Origin: Enemella evansiae
Lineage (GTDB): Bacteria; Pseudomonadota; Alphaproteobacteria; Rhodobacterales; Rhodobacteraceae
Reading direction: 5' to 3'
NCBI GenBank assembly: GCA_017255395.1
Contig: JAFKDC010000001.1
Coordinates: 372,001-436,000 of the forward strand
Length of the DNA stretch: 64,000 bases
Every line of letters starts with the position of its first letter. Within the stretch, counting starts at the first letter, position 1. The position numbers and the translations under genes were made by a program. Shown piece after piece: positions 56,555 to 64,000 of the stretch. Under the pieces are notes generated by a model. That model saw nothing but the letters and a program-made list of their open reading frames with translations. It did not search any database and was not told the origin of the DNA.

Positions 56555-57643
56555 TCAGGCTGCCAGCGCGTAAGAGGCGGGGGCGACCAGCGCGCCCTCC
56601 TCGGAAAAGATGTAGACGTGGCGCGGGTCCAGGTAGACCGTCAGGGCCTCGCCCGCGCCAAGCTCGTGCACGCCGTGCACCAGCCCGACCCAGCGCTCGC
56701 CGTGGTGGTCGAGGTGCACGAAGGTCTCGGACCCGGTCAGTTCCGTCACCGTCAGGGTGCAGGTGAATTCTACCGCCTCGGGGGAATGCCGCCCGATTTC
56801 CAGATGGTTGGGCCGGAAGCCCGCCGTGTATCGCCCGTCGGGCAGGTCGGCCAGCGGGCCGGTGGCGGCGGCGGTTGCACCCTTGCCGAACATCAGCTTG
56901 CCGCCGGTCTTGGAAATCGCAAGGAAGTTCATCGGCGGATCGCTGAAGACCCGCGCGGTCGTGGCATCGACCGGCTTGCGGTAGACATCCGGCGTGGGGC
57001 CGAACTGGGTCACGCGCCCCTCCCAGAGCGTCGCGGTGTTGCCGCCCAGAAGCAGCGCCTCTTCGGGTTCGGTGGTGGCATAGACGAAGATGCTGCCCGA
57101 GGCCTCGAAGATGCGCGGGATCTCGGCCCGCAATTCCTCGCGCAGCTTGTAATCGAGGTTCGCCAGCGGTTCGTCCAGCAGCACCAGCCCGGCGTTCTTG
57201 ACCAGCGCGCGGGCCAGCGCGCAGCGCTGTTGCTGGCCGCCGGACAGTTCCAGCGGCTTGCGGGTCAGCATCGGCGTCAGCTGCATCATCTCGGCGGTCT
57301 CGCGCACGCGGCGGTCGATCTCGGCCTTGTCGACCCCCATCAGCTTCATTGGAGAGGCGATGTTGTCGTAGACGCTCATCGAGGGGTAGTTGATGAACTG
57401 CTGGTAGACCATGGCGACCTTGCGATCCTGCACGCGCTGGCCGGTCACGTCCTCGCCCTGCCAGAAGACCTTGCCGGTGGCGGGCTGATCCAGACCGGCC
57501 ATCAGCCGCATCAGGGATGTCTTGCCCGACAGCGTCGGCCCCAGCAGCACGTTCATCGTGCCCTTTTCCAGCGTCAGGTCGGTGGGGTGGATGTGGGTCT
57601 GGCCCTCCACCTCTTTCGACACGCCTTTCAGTTCCAGCGTCAC
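56555..57643 (-). CDS. glpS: glycerol ABC transporter ATP-binding protein lacking the H-loop histidine
   Basis: An ABC ATPase of 362 aa with Walker A GPTLSGKT (35-42), a normal signature LSGGQQQR (133-140) and Walker B LLDEP (155-159). The switch histidine is replaced by Thr191 in VYATTEPEEA. Its defect complements that of GlpT, so a GlpS-GlpT heterodimer would have one complete ATP site. It lies directly after glpD. Confidence 0.88.
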   Translation of the reverse strand: MTLELKGVSKEVEGQTHIHPTDLTLEKGTMNVLLGPTLSGKTSLMRLMAGLDQPATGKVFWQGEDVTGQRVQDRKVAMVYQQFINYPSMSVYDNIASPMKLMGVDKAEIDRRVRETAEMMQLTPMLTRKPLELSGGQQQRCALARALVKNAGLVLLDEPLANLDYKLREELRAEIPRIFEASGSIFVYATTEPEEALLLGGNTATLWEGRVTQFGPTPDVYRKPVDATTARVFSDPPMNFLAISKTGGKLMFGKGATAAATGPLADLPDGRYTAGFRPNHLEIGRHSPEAVEFTCTLTVTELTGSETFVHLDHHGERWVGLVHGVHELGAGEALTVYLDPRHVYIFSEEGALVAPASYALAA

Positions 57644-57656
57644 GCCGTGCTCCTCC

Positions 57657-59249
57657 TTATTCCGCCGCGCGGGCGCGGGACGGGCGGTCTGCCATCCACG
57701 CGTCCAGAGCGGCGATCTGGTCCGCGTCCATGCGCAGCCCCAGCTTGTTGCGGCGCCACACCACGTCCTCGGCGGTGCGCGCGAATTCCTTGTCCATCAG
57801 CCAGCGGACCTCTGCCTCTGTCAGGGTCGCGCCGAAGTCGCGCCCCATGTCCTCGGCGCAGCGGGCCTGACCCGGCACCTGCGCGGCCTCTGTCCCGTAG
57901 GCGCGGCACAGGCGGCGCGCGTGGAAGGGCGTCAGGAAGGGGAAGCGGGCGGTCAGGTCGTCCACCAGCGCCTCGAACCCTTCGACGGGGAAATCCCCGC
58001 CGGGCAGCGGTACGCCCGCCGTCCATGGGCCGATGACGCCCGGAAGCTCTGCGCCGATCTTCTCCAGCGCGCTTTCGGCGAGGCGGCGGTAGGTGGTGAT
58101 CTTGCCGCCGAAGACGTTCAGCAGCGGCGCGCCGCCCGCCTTGTCGACCTTCAGCGTGTAGTCCCGCGTCGCCGCCGTGGCGCTGGAAGCGCCGTCGTCA
58201 TACAGCGGCCGCACACCCGAGTAGGTCCAGACGATATCCGCGTCCGACAGCCTCTGGCGGAAGTAGGTATTCGCGAAATCCAGCAGGTACTGGCGTTCCG
58301 CGGGCGTGCATTCCGGCGTCTGCGCGGGGTCGGCGTGTTCCGCGTCGGTGGTGCCGATCAGGGTGAAGTCGGTCTCGTAGGGGATCGCGAAGATGATCCG
58401 CCCGTCGGTGCCCTGAAAGAAATAGCATTTGTCGTGGTCGTAGAGCCGCCGGGTCACGATATGCGAGCCGCGCACCAGCCGCACGCCTTCGCGGGTGTTC
58501 GCCCGGACCTTGGACTGAAGGATGTCGCCGACCCAGGGCCCGCCCGCGTTCACCAGCATCCGGGCGCTGTGTGTCTGGCGGGCGCCGGTCTCGCGGTCCT
58601 CGGTCTCGATCCGCCAAAGCTCTCCGGCGCGCTCTGCCGACAGGACCGCCGTGCGGGTCAGGATCTTGGCGCCGCGGGCCTCGGCGTCGCGGGCGTTCAG
58701 CACGACAAGCCGCGAATCCTCGACCCAGCAGTCGGAATATTCGTAAGCCTTTTCAAAGCGATCCTGAAGCGGCGCGCCCTCGGCAGCGGTTCTCAGATCA
58801 AGGCGCGCGGTGCCCGGCAGGATCTGCCGTCCGCCCAGCGTGTCGTAAAGGAAGAGGCCCAGCCGGATCAGCCAGGCCGGGCGGCGGCCCTTCATCCACG
58901 GCATGAACAGGCCCAGAAGCCGCGAGGTCGGCGTTTCGCTGTCGAAGCGCATGTCGCGGTGGTAGGGCAGCACGAAGCGCATCGGCCAGGAGATATGCGG
59001 CATGGCGCGCAGAAGCGTCTCGCGTTCGATCAGCGCCTCGCGGACGAGGCGGAACTCGAAATATTCGAGGTAGCGCAGCCCGCCGTGAAACAGCTTTGTC
59101 GAGGCAGAGGAGGTGGCCGAGGCGAGGTCGTTCATCTCGGCCAGCGTGACGGTCAGCCCGCGCCCCGCCGCATCGCGCGCGATGCCGCAGCCGTTGATGC
59201 CGCCCCCGATCACGAACAGGTCGGTTGTTTTCGGTCGATCCTGATCCAC
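57657..59249 (-). CDS. glpD: aerobic glycerol-3-phosphate dehydrogenase
   Basis: A membrane-associated FAD enzyme of 530 aa oxidising glycerol 3-phosphate to dihydroxyacetone phosphate. The FAD motif is GGGING (15-20). Further family segments include SSASTKLFHGGLRYLE and VNVFGGKITTYRRLAE-like C-terminal residues (NVFGGKITTYR). The start is taken as the GTG at 59249 with GGGAGGA upstream; the long frame above is a shadow of glpR. It is the first gene of the operon, divergent from glpR. Confidence 0.9.
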   Translation of the reverse strand: MDQDRPKTTDLFVIGGGINGCGIARDAAGRGLTVTLAEMNDLASATSSASTKLFHGGLRYLEYFEFRLVREALIERETLLRAMPHISWPMRFVLPYHRDMRFDSETPTSRLLGLFMPWMKGRRPAWLIRLGLFLYDTLGGRQILPGTARLDLRTAAEGAPLQDRFEKAYEYSDCWVEDSRLVVLNARDAEARGAKILTRTAVLSAERAGELWRIETEDRETGARQTHSARMLVNAGGPWVGDILQSKVRANTREGVRLVRGSHIVTRRLYDHDKCYFFQGTDGRIIFAIPYETDFTLIGTTDAEHADPAQTPECTPAERQYLLDFANTYFRQRLSDADIVWTYSGVRPLYDDGASSATAATRDYTLKVDKAGGAPLLNVFGGKITTYRRLAESALEKIGAELPGVIGPWTAGVPLPGGDFPVEGFEALVDDLTARFPFLTPFHARRLCRAYGTEAAQVPGQARCAEDMGRDFGATLTEAEVRWLMDKEFARTAEDVVWRRNKLGLRMDADQIAALDAWMADRPSRARAAE

Positions 59250-59303
59250 GACGATCCTCCCGATGCTGAAACTGGCGGCAGGCGCGCATTTTCGCAACAA
59301 GAA

Positions 59304-59318
59304 TTTTTCGTTTTCGTT
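59304..59318. promoter_or_regulatory. possible GlpR (DeoR-type) operator
   Basis: TTTTTCGTTTTCGTT contains two direct TTTCGTT-like units of the kind bound by alphaproteobacterial GlpR. TTTTTGCGGG is repeated just downstream at 59321 and 59338. It is in the glpD-glpR divergent gap. Position and pattern only. Confidence 0.5.
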
Positions 59319-59480
59319 CCTTTTTGCGGGTCGTTTGTTTTTGCGGGGAAAATTTCTCCCGTCATGGATGCGTATGCAGCAAAAGTGGCGCCGCATGGCA
59401 GCAATTCGCGAATCGTGCTTGCACCTGCGCCGGCATCTTCGCATGATCCGCGCAAAACCGAACATTTTCGAAAGCCGGGC

Positions 59481-60245
59481 ATGTCGCAGACCTTTCGCCA
59501 TCCGGAAATCCTCGAGATCGCGCGGCGTGACGGCAGGGTCACGGTCGAAGGGCTGGCCGCGCATTTCGGCGTGACCCATCAGACCATCCGCCGCGACCTG
59601 ACCGATCTGGCCGAGGCCGGGCGGCTGGACCGGGTCCATGGCGGCGCGGTGCTGCCCTCGGGCACGATGAACATCGGCTACGAAGAGCGCCGCGCCCTGA
59701 ACCCCGGCGCCAAGGCGGCCATTGCGCAGGCCTGCGCCGCGCGCATTCCCAACGACATCTCGCTGTTCCTGAACATCGGCACCAGCACAGAGGCGGTCGC
59801 CCGCGAGCTTCTGCACCACGACGGGCTGATGGTGGTGACCAACAATATCAACGTGGCCACGATCCTTGCGGCCAATGCCTCTTGCGAGGTGGTGGTGACC
59901 GGCGGCCACCTGCGCCGCGCCGATGGCGGGTTGATCGGCAGCCTTGCCACCGACACGATCCGCAAGTTCAAGTTCGACCTCGCGGTGATCGGCTGCTCGG
60001 CGCTGGACCGCGACGGCGATCTTCTGGACTTCGACATACAGGAGGTCGGCGTCAGCCAGTCGATCCTGCAGCAGTCCCGGCGGACCTTCCTTGTCGCCGA
60101 CCATTCCAAGTTCAAGCGCAGCGCCCCGGCGCGGATCTGTTCGCTGGGCGAGGTCGATGTCTTCTTTACCGACCGCTCGCCGGGGGCGGGCCTTGCCGCC
60201 GCCTGCCGCGACTGGGGCACAGAGGTCTCGGTCACCCCGGGGTGA
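59481..60245 (+). CDS. glpR: DeoR-family glycerol regulon repressor
   Basis: A 254-aa DeoR-type regulator with an N-terminal helix-turn-helix (about 5-60; VTVEGLAAHFGVTHQTIRRDL) and a C-terminal sugar-phosphate-sensing domain (NIGTSTEA near 95, TGGHLRRADGGLIG). It is probably induced by glycerol 3-phosphate. The frame is open far upstream as a shadow of glpD, so the start is set at the ATG giving MSQTFRHPEI; its ribosome site is weak. It is divergent from glpD. Confidence 0.87.
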   Translation: MSQTFRHPEILEIARRDGRVTVEGLAAHFGVTHQTIRRDLTDLAEAGRLDRVHGGAVLPSGTMNIGYEERRALNPGAKAAIAQACAARIPNDISLFLNIGTSTEAVARELLHHDGLMVVTNNINVATILAANASCEVVVTGGHLRRADGGLIGSLATDTIRKFKFDLAVIGCSALDRDGDLLDFDIQEVGVSQSILQQSRRTFLVADHSKFKRSAPARICSLGEVDVFFTDRSPGAGLAAACRDWGTEVSVTPG

Positions 60246-60688
60246 CGGTTTCGTGGCAGGGCCGGTGCGGCCTGAAGGCAGCGCGGTTCGGGGCGCTTGC
60301 CCGCCCCGGTAGGGTGGCGGGCTTCTGTGACGGTGCGCCGGTCCCTGCGATGCGCCGACCGGTCTTCCGCGCGATGGCGCCGCGCGTCGTCCCGGCCTGG
60401 CCGGCATCGGAGCGGGGAAACTTTTTTGCCATGCGGGTCCGGGCCTTTCGGGTCGAAACGGCAGGTCGCTGACCTTGATGTCCCCAACGGGTTCGGTTTT
60501 CCGCCAGATGCGCTGCAAAATCATGCATTGCCTTGTATTCTGTCCCAGAGGTGACACCGTCCCGGGTGGCAGGCGTCCAAGATGCCTGCTGGCATCTCCG
60601 GTTCTTTGTGGGCATTCTTTCTGAAAGCCGAGAAACATGCCGATCCTCTGCTCATGTTCAACTGCACAAATTACAGGAGGCGGCGCCC
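60246..60688. other. 443-bp gap between glpR and trmO
   Basis: No gene is supported. It holds a 7-bp stem AGATGCC-TGCT-GGCATCT at 60580-60597 and a T-rich stretch (CTTTTTTGCC) at 60419, but no recognised terminator, riboswitch or operator. The trmO promoter should lie in the right part. Confidence 0.4.
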
Positions 60689-61174
60689 ATGTCCGATGAT
60701 CTCCGCGAGAATGAAAGAACCGTCCCGGTTGCGCCGCCCTTGGATGGCGCGCTGCGCTTCATCGGCCGGATTCGCACACCCTGGCACGACCGGGCGGACT
60801 GCCCCCGGCAGGGCCGCATCGACGGGCCGGAATGCAGGATCGAGCTTGATCCGCTCTGGCTGGACGCGCTCGAGGGGCTGGAGGCCTATGACAGCATCGA
60901 GGTGCTGTACTGGCTGGACCAAAGCCGCCGCGACCTGACGCGGCAAAGCCCGCGCAGCGATGGCAGCACCGTGGGCACCTTTGCCCTGCGCTCGCCCGCG
61001 CGGCCCAACCCCATCGGCACGTCGATGGTGCGGCTGCTGCGGATCGAGGGGCCCGTGCTGCATGTGCAGGGGCTCGATTGCGTCGACGGCACGCCGTTGC
61101 TCGACCTCAAGCCGGACCGCTGTGCCTTTACCCCGAAGGCGCCCCCGCAGCCCGGCGACAGCCAGACCGCCTGA
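60689..61174 (+). CDS. trmO: tRNA (adenine(37)-N6)-methyltransferase TrmO
   Basis: A TsaA/TrmO-like SAM enzyme of 161 aa that methylates N6-threonylcarbamoyladenosine in tRNA. The family signature RSPARPNPIG is at 101-110, with DCPRQGR in the N-terminal part and an ending PDRCAFTPKAPP. The ATG at 60689 follows AGGAGG. It is followed after 22 bp by a ModA-like gene; members of this family often neighbour metal or anion transporters. Confidence 0.87.
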   Translation: MSDDLRENERTVPVAPPLDGALRFIGRIRTPWHDRADCPRQGRIDGPECRIELDPLWLDALEGLEAYDSIEVLYWLDQSRRDLTRQSPRSDGSTVGTFALRSPARPNPIGTSMVRLLRIEGPVLHVQGLDCVDGTPLLDLKPDRCAFTPKAPPQPGDSQTA

Positions 61175-61196
61175 GACAGAATTTGGGAGACTATCC

Positions 61197-61979
61197 ATGC
61201 ACAAGACCCCCTTGCTTGCCGCCGCCCTCGCGGTGACCCTGACCCCCGCCATGGCACAGGAGGTGTCGCTGTTCGCGGCGGGCAGCCTCAAGGCCGCGCT
61301 GTCGGACGTGGCGCAGGACTACTCTGACGCCACGGGCGCCGCCGTTGCCACCAGCTTTGGCCCCTCGGGCCTGATGCGCGAGCGGATCGAGGCGGGCGAG
61401 ACGGCCCATGTCTTCGCCTCGGCCAACATGCGCCACCCCCAGACGCTGGCCGACGCGGGCAAGGGCGGCGCGGTGACGCTGTTCGCCCGGAACCGCCTGT
61501 GTGCGCTGGCCCGGCCCGAGGTCGCGGTCTCCACCGACAGCCTGCTGGACGTCATGCTGGCCGAGGACACGCGGCTGGGCACCTCGACCCCCAAGGCGGA
61601 CCCGTCCGGCGACTATGCCTTTGCCCTGTTCGACAAGAGCGGCCACGCCGAGGCGCTGAAGGGCAAGGCGCTGCAACTGACCGGCGGCCCCGACAGCGCG
61701 ACGCCGCCCGAGGGCCGCAACACCTATGCCTGGGTGATGGACAGCGATCAGGCGGATGTCTTCCTGACCTACTGCACCAATGCCGTGCTGGCGCGCAAAG
61801 AGGTGCCGGACCTGCAGATCGTCCAGATCCCGGAGGCGCTGTCCGTCGGTGCCGATTACGGGCTGATCGTGCTGGAGGGCGCCCCCGAGGGCGCGCAGGC
61901 GCTGGCCGATTACATCCTGTCGCCGGACGGGCAGGCGGTGCTGGCCGATTACGGCTTTGACACCCCGAACGGAGGGTAA
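61197..61979 (+). CDS. ModA-like periplasmic binding protein
   Basis: A 260-aa substrate-binding protein with a signal peptide (about 1-21, cleaved after AMA) and the ModA pattern FAAGSLKAALSDV. A serine pair for an oxyanion (GSL near 29-31, SFGPSG) is present. The usual ModA YRTDA-type segment is LTYCTNAV here, so the ligand may differ from molybdate. It overlaps no neighbour but ends one base before the next gene, within a FecCD importer group. Confidence 0.8.
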   Translation: MHKTPLLAAALAVTLTPAMAQEVSLFAAGSLKAALSDVAQDYSDATGAAVATSFGPSGLMRERIEAGETAHVFASANMRHPQTLADAGKGGAVTLFARNRLCALARPEVAVSTDSLLDVMLAEDTRLGTSTPKADPSGDYAFALFDKSGHAEALKGKALQLTGGPDSATPPEGRNTYAWVMDSDQADVFLTYCTNAVLARKEVPDLQIVQIPEALSVGADYGLIVLEGAPEGAQALADYILSPDGQAVLADYGFDTPNGG

Positions 61980-61980
61980 G

Positions 61981-63009
61981 ATGCGGTTTCTCCTTGTCAT
62001 TCTCGCGCTTCTGGCGGCGCCGGTTCAGGCGCGCACCGTGACCGACAGCGCCGGGCGCGTGGTCGAGGTGCCGGATACGGTGACCACCGTCTTCGCAGCG
62101 GGCCCGCCGGCCTCGGTTCTGGTCTACGTGCTGAAGCCCGAGGCGCTGGCCGGCTGGCCGCGCGCCCTGCGTCCCGAAGAACGCGCCTATGTGGCAGAGC
62201 CCTACCGCGACCTGCCCGAGACGGGGCGCCTGACCGGGCGCGGAGGCGAGGCGAACCTCGAGCGCGTGCTGGAGATCAAGCCCGACCTGATCGTCGACTT
62301 CGGCAGCGTGCGCGACACCTATATCGACCTTGCCGACCGGGTGCAGGAGCAGACCGGCATCCCCTACCTGCTGATCGACGGGCGCTTCGACAACACCGCC
62401 GAGGCGCTGCGCATCCTGGGCGAGGCCCTTGGCGTGTCCGAGCGCGGCGCGGCGCTGGCGCAGGATGTCGAGGCGCGGTTTGCCCGGCTTGACGCGGTGC
62501 TGGAGGCGGTGCCCGAGGACGCGCGCCCGAGGGTCTACCTTGCCCGTGGCCCCGAGGGGCTGGAAACCGGCATGAAAGGCTCGATCAACACCGAGATCAT
62601 CGAACGCGCCGGGGGGCGGAACGTGGCCGATGACGGCGGGGCGTCGAAGGGGCTGGTGAATGCCTCGATGGAACAGCTGATCGTCGCCAACCCCGATACC
62701 GTCGTGACATGGGATCCGAATTTCTTTGCCAGCGTCTTCGACGATCCGATGTGGCAGGGGGTCGACGCGGTGCAGCGGGGGCGGGTCTACCTGTCGCCCA
62801 CGGCGCCCTTCGGCTGGATCGACCGGCCGCCGTCGCTGAACCGGATGATCGGGCTGCACTGGATGGCGGGACTGCTGTATCCTGACCGCTGGCAGGGCGA
62901 CCTGCGCGAGGACACGCGGGCTTTCTACAAGCTCTATTATCACGTCGACCTGTCCGACGAGGATCTGGAAAGGCTGCTGGAATGGGCCGAGGGACGACCG
63001 CCGATGTAA
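61981..63009 (+). CDS. BtuF/FecB-type periplasmic binding protein
   Basis: A class III metal-chelate binding protein of 342 aa with a short signal peptide (about 1-17, cleaved after VQA), a DSAGR-VEVP start to the mature part, a long linking helix (about 150-175) and the LxxLKPDLIV-type sequence (VLEIKPDLIVDFG). It probably delivers an iron chelate, cobalamin, haem or molybdate/tungstate to the FecCD permease that overlaps its 3' end by 28 bp. Confidence 0.85.
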   Translation: MRFLLVILALLAAPVQARTVTDSAGRVVEVPDTVTTVFAAGPPASVLVYVLKPEALAGWPRALRPEERAYVAEPYRDLPETGRLTGRGGEANLERVLEIKPDLIVDFGSVRDTYIDLADRVQEQTGIPYLLIDGRFDNTAEALRILGEALGVSERGAALAQDVEARFARLDAVLEAVPEDARPRVYLARGPEGLETGMKGSINTEIIERAGGRNVADDGGASKGLVNASMEQLIVANPDTVVTWDPNFFASVFDDPMWQGVDAVQRGRVYLSPTAPFGWIDRPPSLNRMIGLHWMAGLLYPDRWQGDLREDTRAFYKLYYHVDLSDEDLERLLEWAEGRPPM

Positions 63010-64000
63010 GCCTGCCGCGCCCCGGTCTGACCCTGACCGGGGCGCTGGCGGTTGCGCTGGCGCTTCTGGCCTTCGGGGCCGTGATGATCGGCCCCTATGC
63101 GCTGACACCGGGGCAGGTGCTGGCGGCGCTGACCGGGCAGGGCGATCCGCAGGCACGGATCGTCGTCTGGAACATCCGCCTGCCGCGCGTTGGCGCGGCG
63201 CTGCTGGTCGGCGCGGCCCTTGCGGCGGCGGGGGCAAGCTATCAGGCGCTGTTCCGCAACCCGCTTGTTTCGCCCGACATCCTCGGGGTTTCGGCGGGCG
63301 CGGGGCTGGGTGCGGTGGCGGGCATCTTCCTGTCGCTGCCGGTGGCGGCGATCCAGGCCTCGGCCTTTGTCGGGGGCATGGTGGCGGTGGGCGTTGTGAT
63401 GCTGGTCGGCGCACTGGTGCGCAATACCGACCGCACCCTGACGCTGGTCCTTCTGGGGGTGGTCGTCGGCGCGCTGGCGGGGGCGGCGACCTCGCTGCTG
63501 AAGGTCATGGCCGATCCCTACGATCAATTGCCCGCGATCACCTTCTGGCTGCTGGGTTCGCTGGCCTCGATCACGACGCGGGACATCCTGCCCGCCCTGC
63601 CCACGGTGTTGGTGGGGCTGATCCCGCTGGCGCTGCTGCGCTGGCGCATCAACGTGCTGTCGCTGGGCGACGACGAGGCCCGCGCGCTGGGGATCGAGGC
63701 CGGGCGCACCCGGTTCGTGGTGATCGCGGCGGCGACGCTGATCACCGCAAGCGTCACGGCGCTGGCCGGGGTTGTCGGCTGGGTCGGGCTGGTCATTCCG
63801 CATATCGCGCGCATGCTGGTCGGGCCGGGCTTTGCGCGGCTGCTGCCCGCCTCGGCGCTGATCGGTGCCTGCTACCTGCTGATCGTCGACACGCTGGCGC
63901 GGACCATCGCCGCGGTCGAGGTTCCGCTGGGCGTGCTGACCGCCGTCATCGGCGCGCCGTTCTTTGTCTGGCTTCTGGCGCGCGGGCGCCGCGGGTGGTC
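62982..64000 (+). CDS. FecCD-family ABC permease (incomplete at window end)
   Basis: Translation from the ATG at 62982 gives a protein of at least 339 aa running off the window; it starts MGRGTTADVSLPRPG and has about nine hydrophobic segments. Motifs of FecCD/BtuC permeases are present: RLPRVGAALLVGAALAAAG, FRNPLVSPDILGVSAGAGLG and GVVGWVGLVIPHIARMLVGP. The start overlaps the binding protein gene by 28 bp, an arrangement common in this class. The ATPase should lie just beyond position 64000. Confidence 0.87.
   Translation, partial: MGRGTTADVSLPRPGLTLTGALAVALALLAFGAVMIGPYALTPGQVLAALTGQGDPQARIVVWNIRLPRVGAALLVGAALAAAGASYQALFRNPLVSPDILGVSAGAGLGAVAGIFLSLPVAAIQASAFVGGMVAVGVVMLVGALVRNTDRTLTLVLLGVVVGALAGAATSLLKVMADPYDQLPAITFWLLGSLASITTRDILPALPTVLVGLIPLALLRWRINVLSLGDDEARALGIEAGRTRFVVIAAATLITASVTALAGVVGWVGLVIPHIARMLVGPGFARLLPASALIGACYLLIVDTLARTIAAVEVPLGVLTAVIGAPFFVWLLARGRRGW

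Noticed and set aside
57522-59480. long upstream extension of glpR
   Set aside because: This part is antisense to glpD; the DeoR helix-turn-helix begins directly after the ATG at 59481.
60580-60597. hairpin in the trmO leader as a riboswitch
   Set aside because: Only a 7-bp stem with no recognisable aptamer core for cobalamin, Moco or other known classes.
59250-60638. upstream extension of the glpD frame
   Set aside because: It is antisense to glpR, and the GTG at 59249 with a good ribosome site starts the conserved FAD domain.

Overview
The window looks like chromosomal DNA of a GC-rich marine-type alphaproteobacterium of the Rhodobacterales (Roseobacter/Rhodobacter group). The signs are a monomeric NADP isocitrate dehydrogenase, DUF6524 and DUF2842 proteins, a rhizobial-type glpRDSTPQ-DUF2160-V glycerol importer, the carboxyspermidine/carboxynorspermidine route, TRAP importers and GntR(FCD)-controlled sugar-acid operons. 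This assignment is inferred from gene content; I could not run a taxonomic search. I see no rRNA, tRNA, CRISPR array, prophage or insertion sequence.

Region 1 (168-6149) holds the four-gene tetronate operon ltnD-otnK-otnC-otnI, with 4-bp overlaps throughout. It is followed by an aminotransferase and a 2-hydroxyacid dehydrogenase. Region 2 (6328-8612) is housekeeping: a DUF6524 membrane protein, purA and a DUF2842 protein.

Region 3 (8793-35799) is the core of interest, about 27 kb of sugar-acid catabolism. It contains three unrelated dehydratase families (IlvD/Edd, UxaA, enolase superfamily), two FAH-family C-C hydrolases or dehydratases, three SDRs, an L-idonate dehydrogenase, two beta-hydroxyacid dehydrogenases, a Gfo/Idh/MocA oxidoreductase, a KDG-type kinase, DenD, an FAD-linked lactate/glycolate-type dehydrogenase, two PhyH-type dioxygenases, an RraA-like aldolase, three exporters (LysE, AzlCD, EamA) and a TRAP importer. 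The perfect palindrome TGGTATACCA occurs five times, always in a promoter gap: before the aminotransferase, between idnD and idnO, between a secreted protein and the IlvD dehydratase, and twice between dctP and a GntR/FCD regulator gene. I read this as the operator of that GntR protein, tying most of the region into one local regulon. Two routes can be drawn: L-idonate to 5-ketogluconate, gluconate, KDG and KDPG; and an L-fuconate-like non-phosphorylated route (enolase dehydratase, DHRS6-like SDR, FAH hydrolase) ending in pyruvate plus a small hydroxyacid. The true substrate is unknown.

Region 4 (35888-43457) has an SDR, a split transketolase (two genes), a COG4091/DXR-like oxidoreductase, a LysR regulator and a full-length single-chain transketolase. 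Region 5 (43460-51132) holds a GGDEF protein, icd, a metallophosphatase, the carboxyspermidine decarboxylase/dehydrogenase pair and an orphan membrane protein. Region 6 (51197-60245) is the glycerol uptake and oxidation operon with divergent glpR. Its two ATPase subunits have complementary degenerate motifs, and two copies of a ~145-bp foldback element sit between its genes. Region 7 (60689-64000, cut by the window end) has trmO, a ModA-like binding protein, a BtuF/FecB-like binding protein and a FecCD permease.

Two kinds of small repeats recur in the gaps. One is a short element with the core GGATATTT-n-GGACAGAAGAA (about a dozen copies). The other is tandem perfect hairpins with TTCG-type loops that probably act as terminators.
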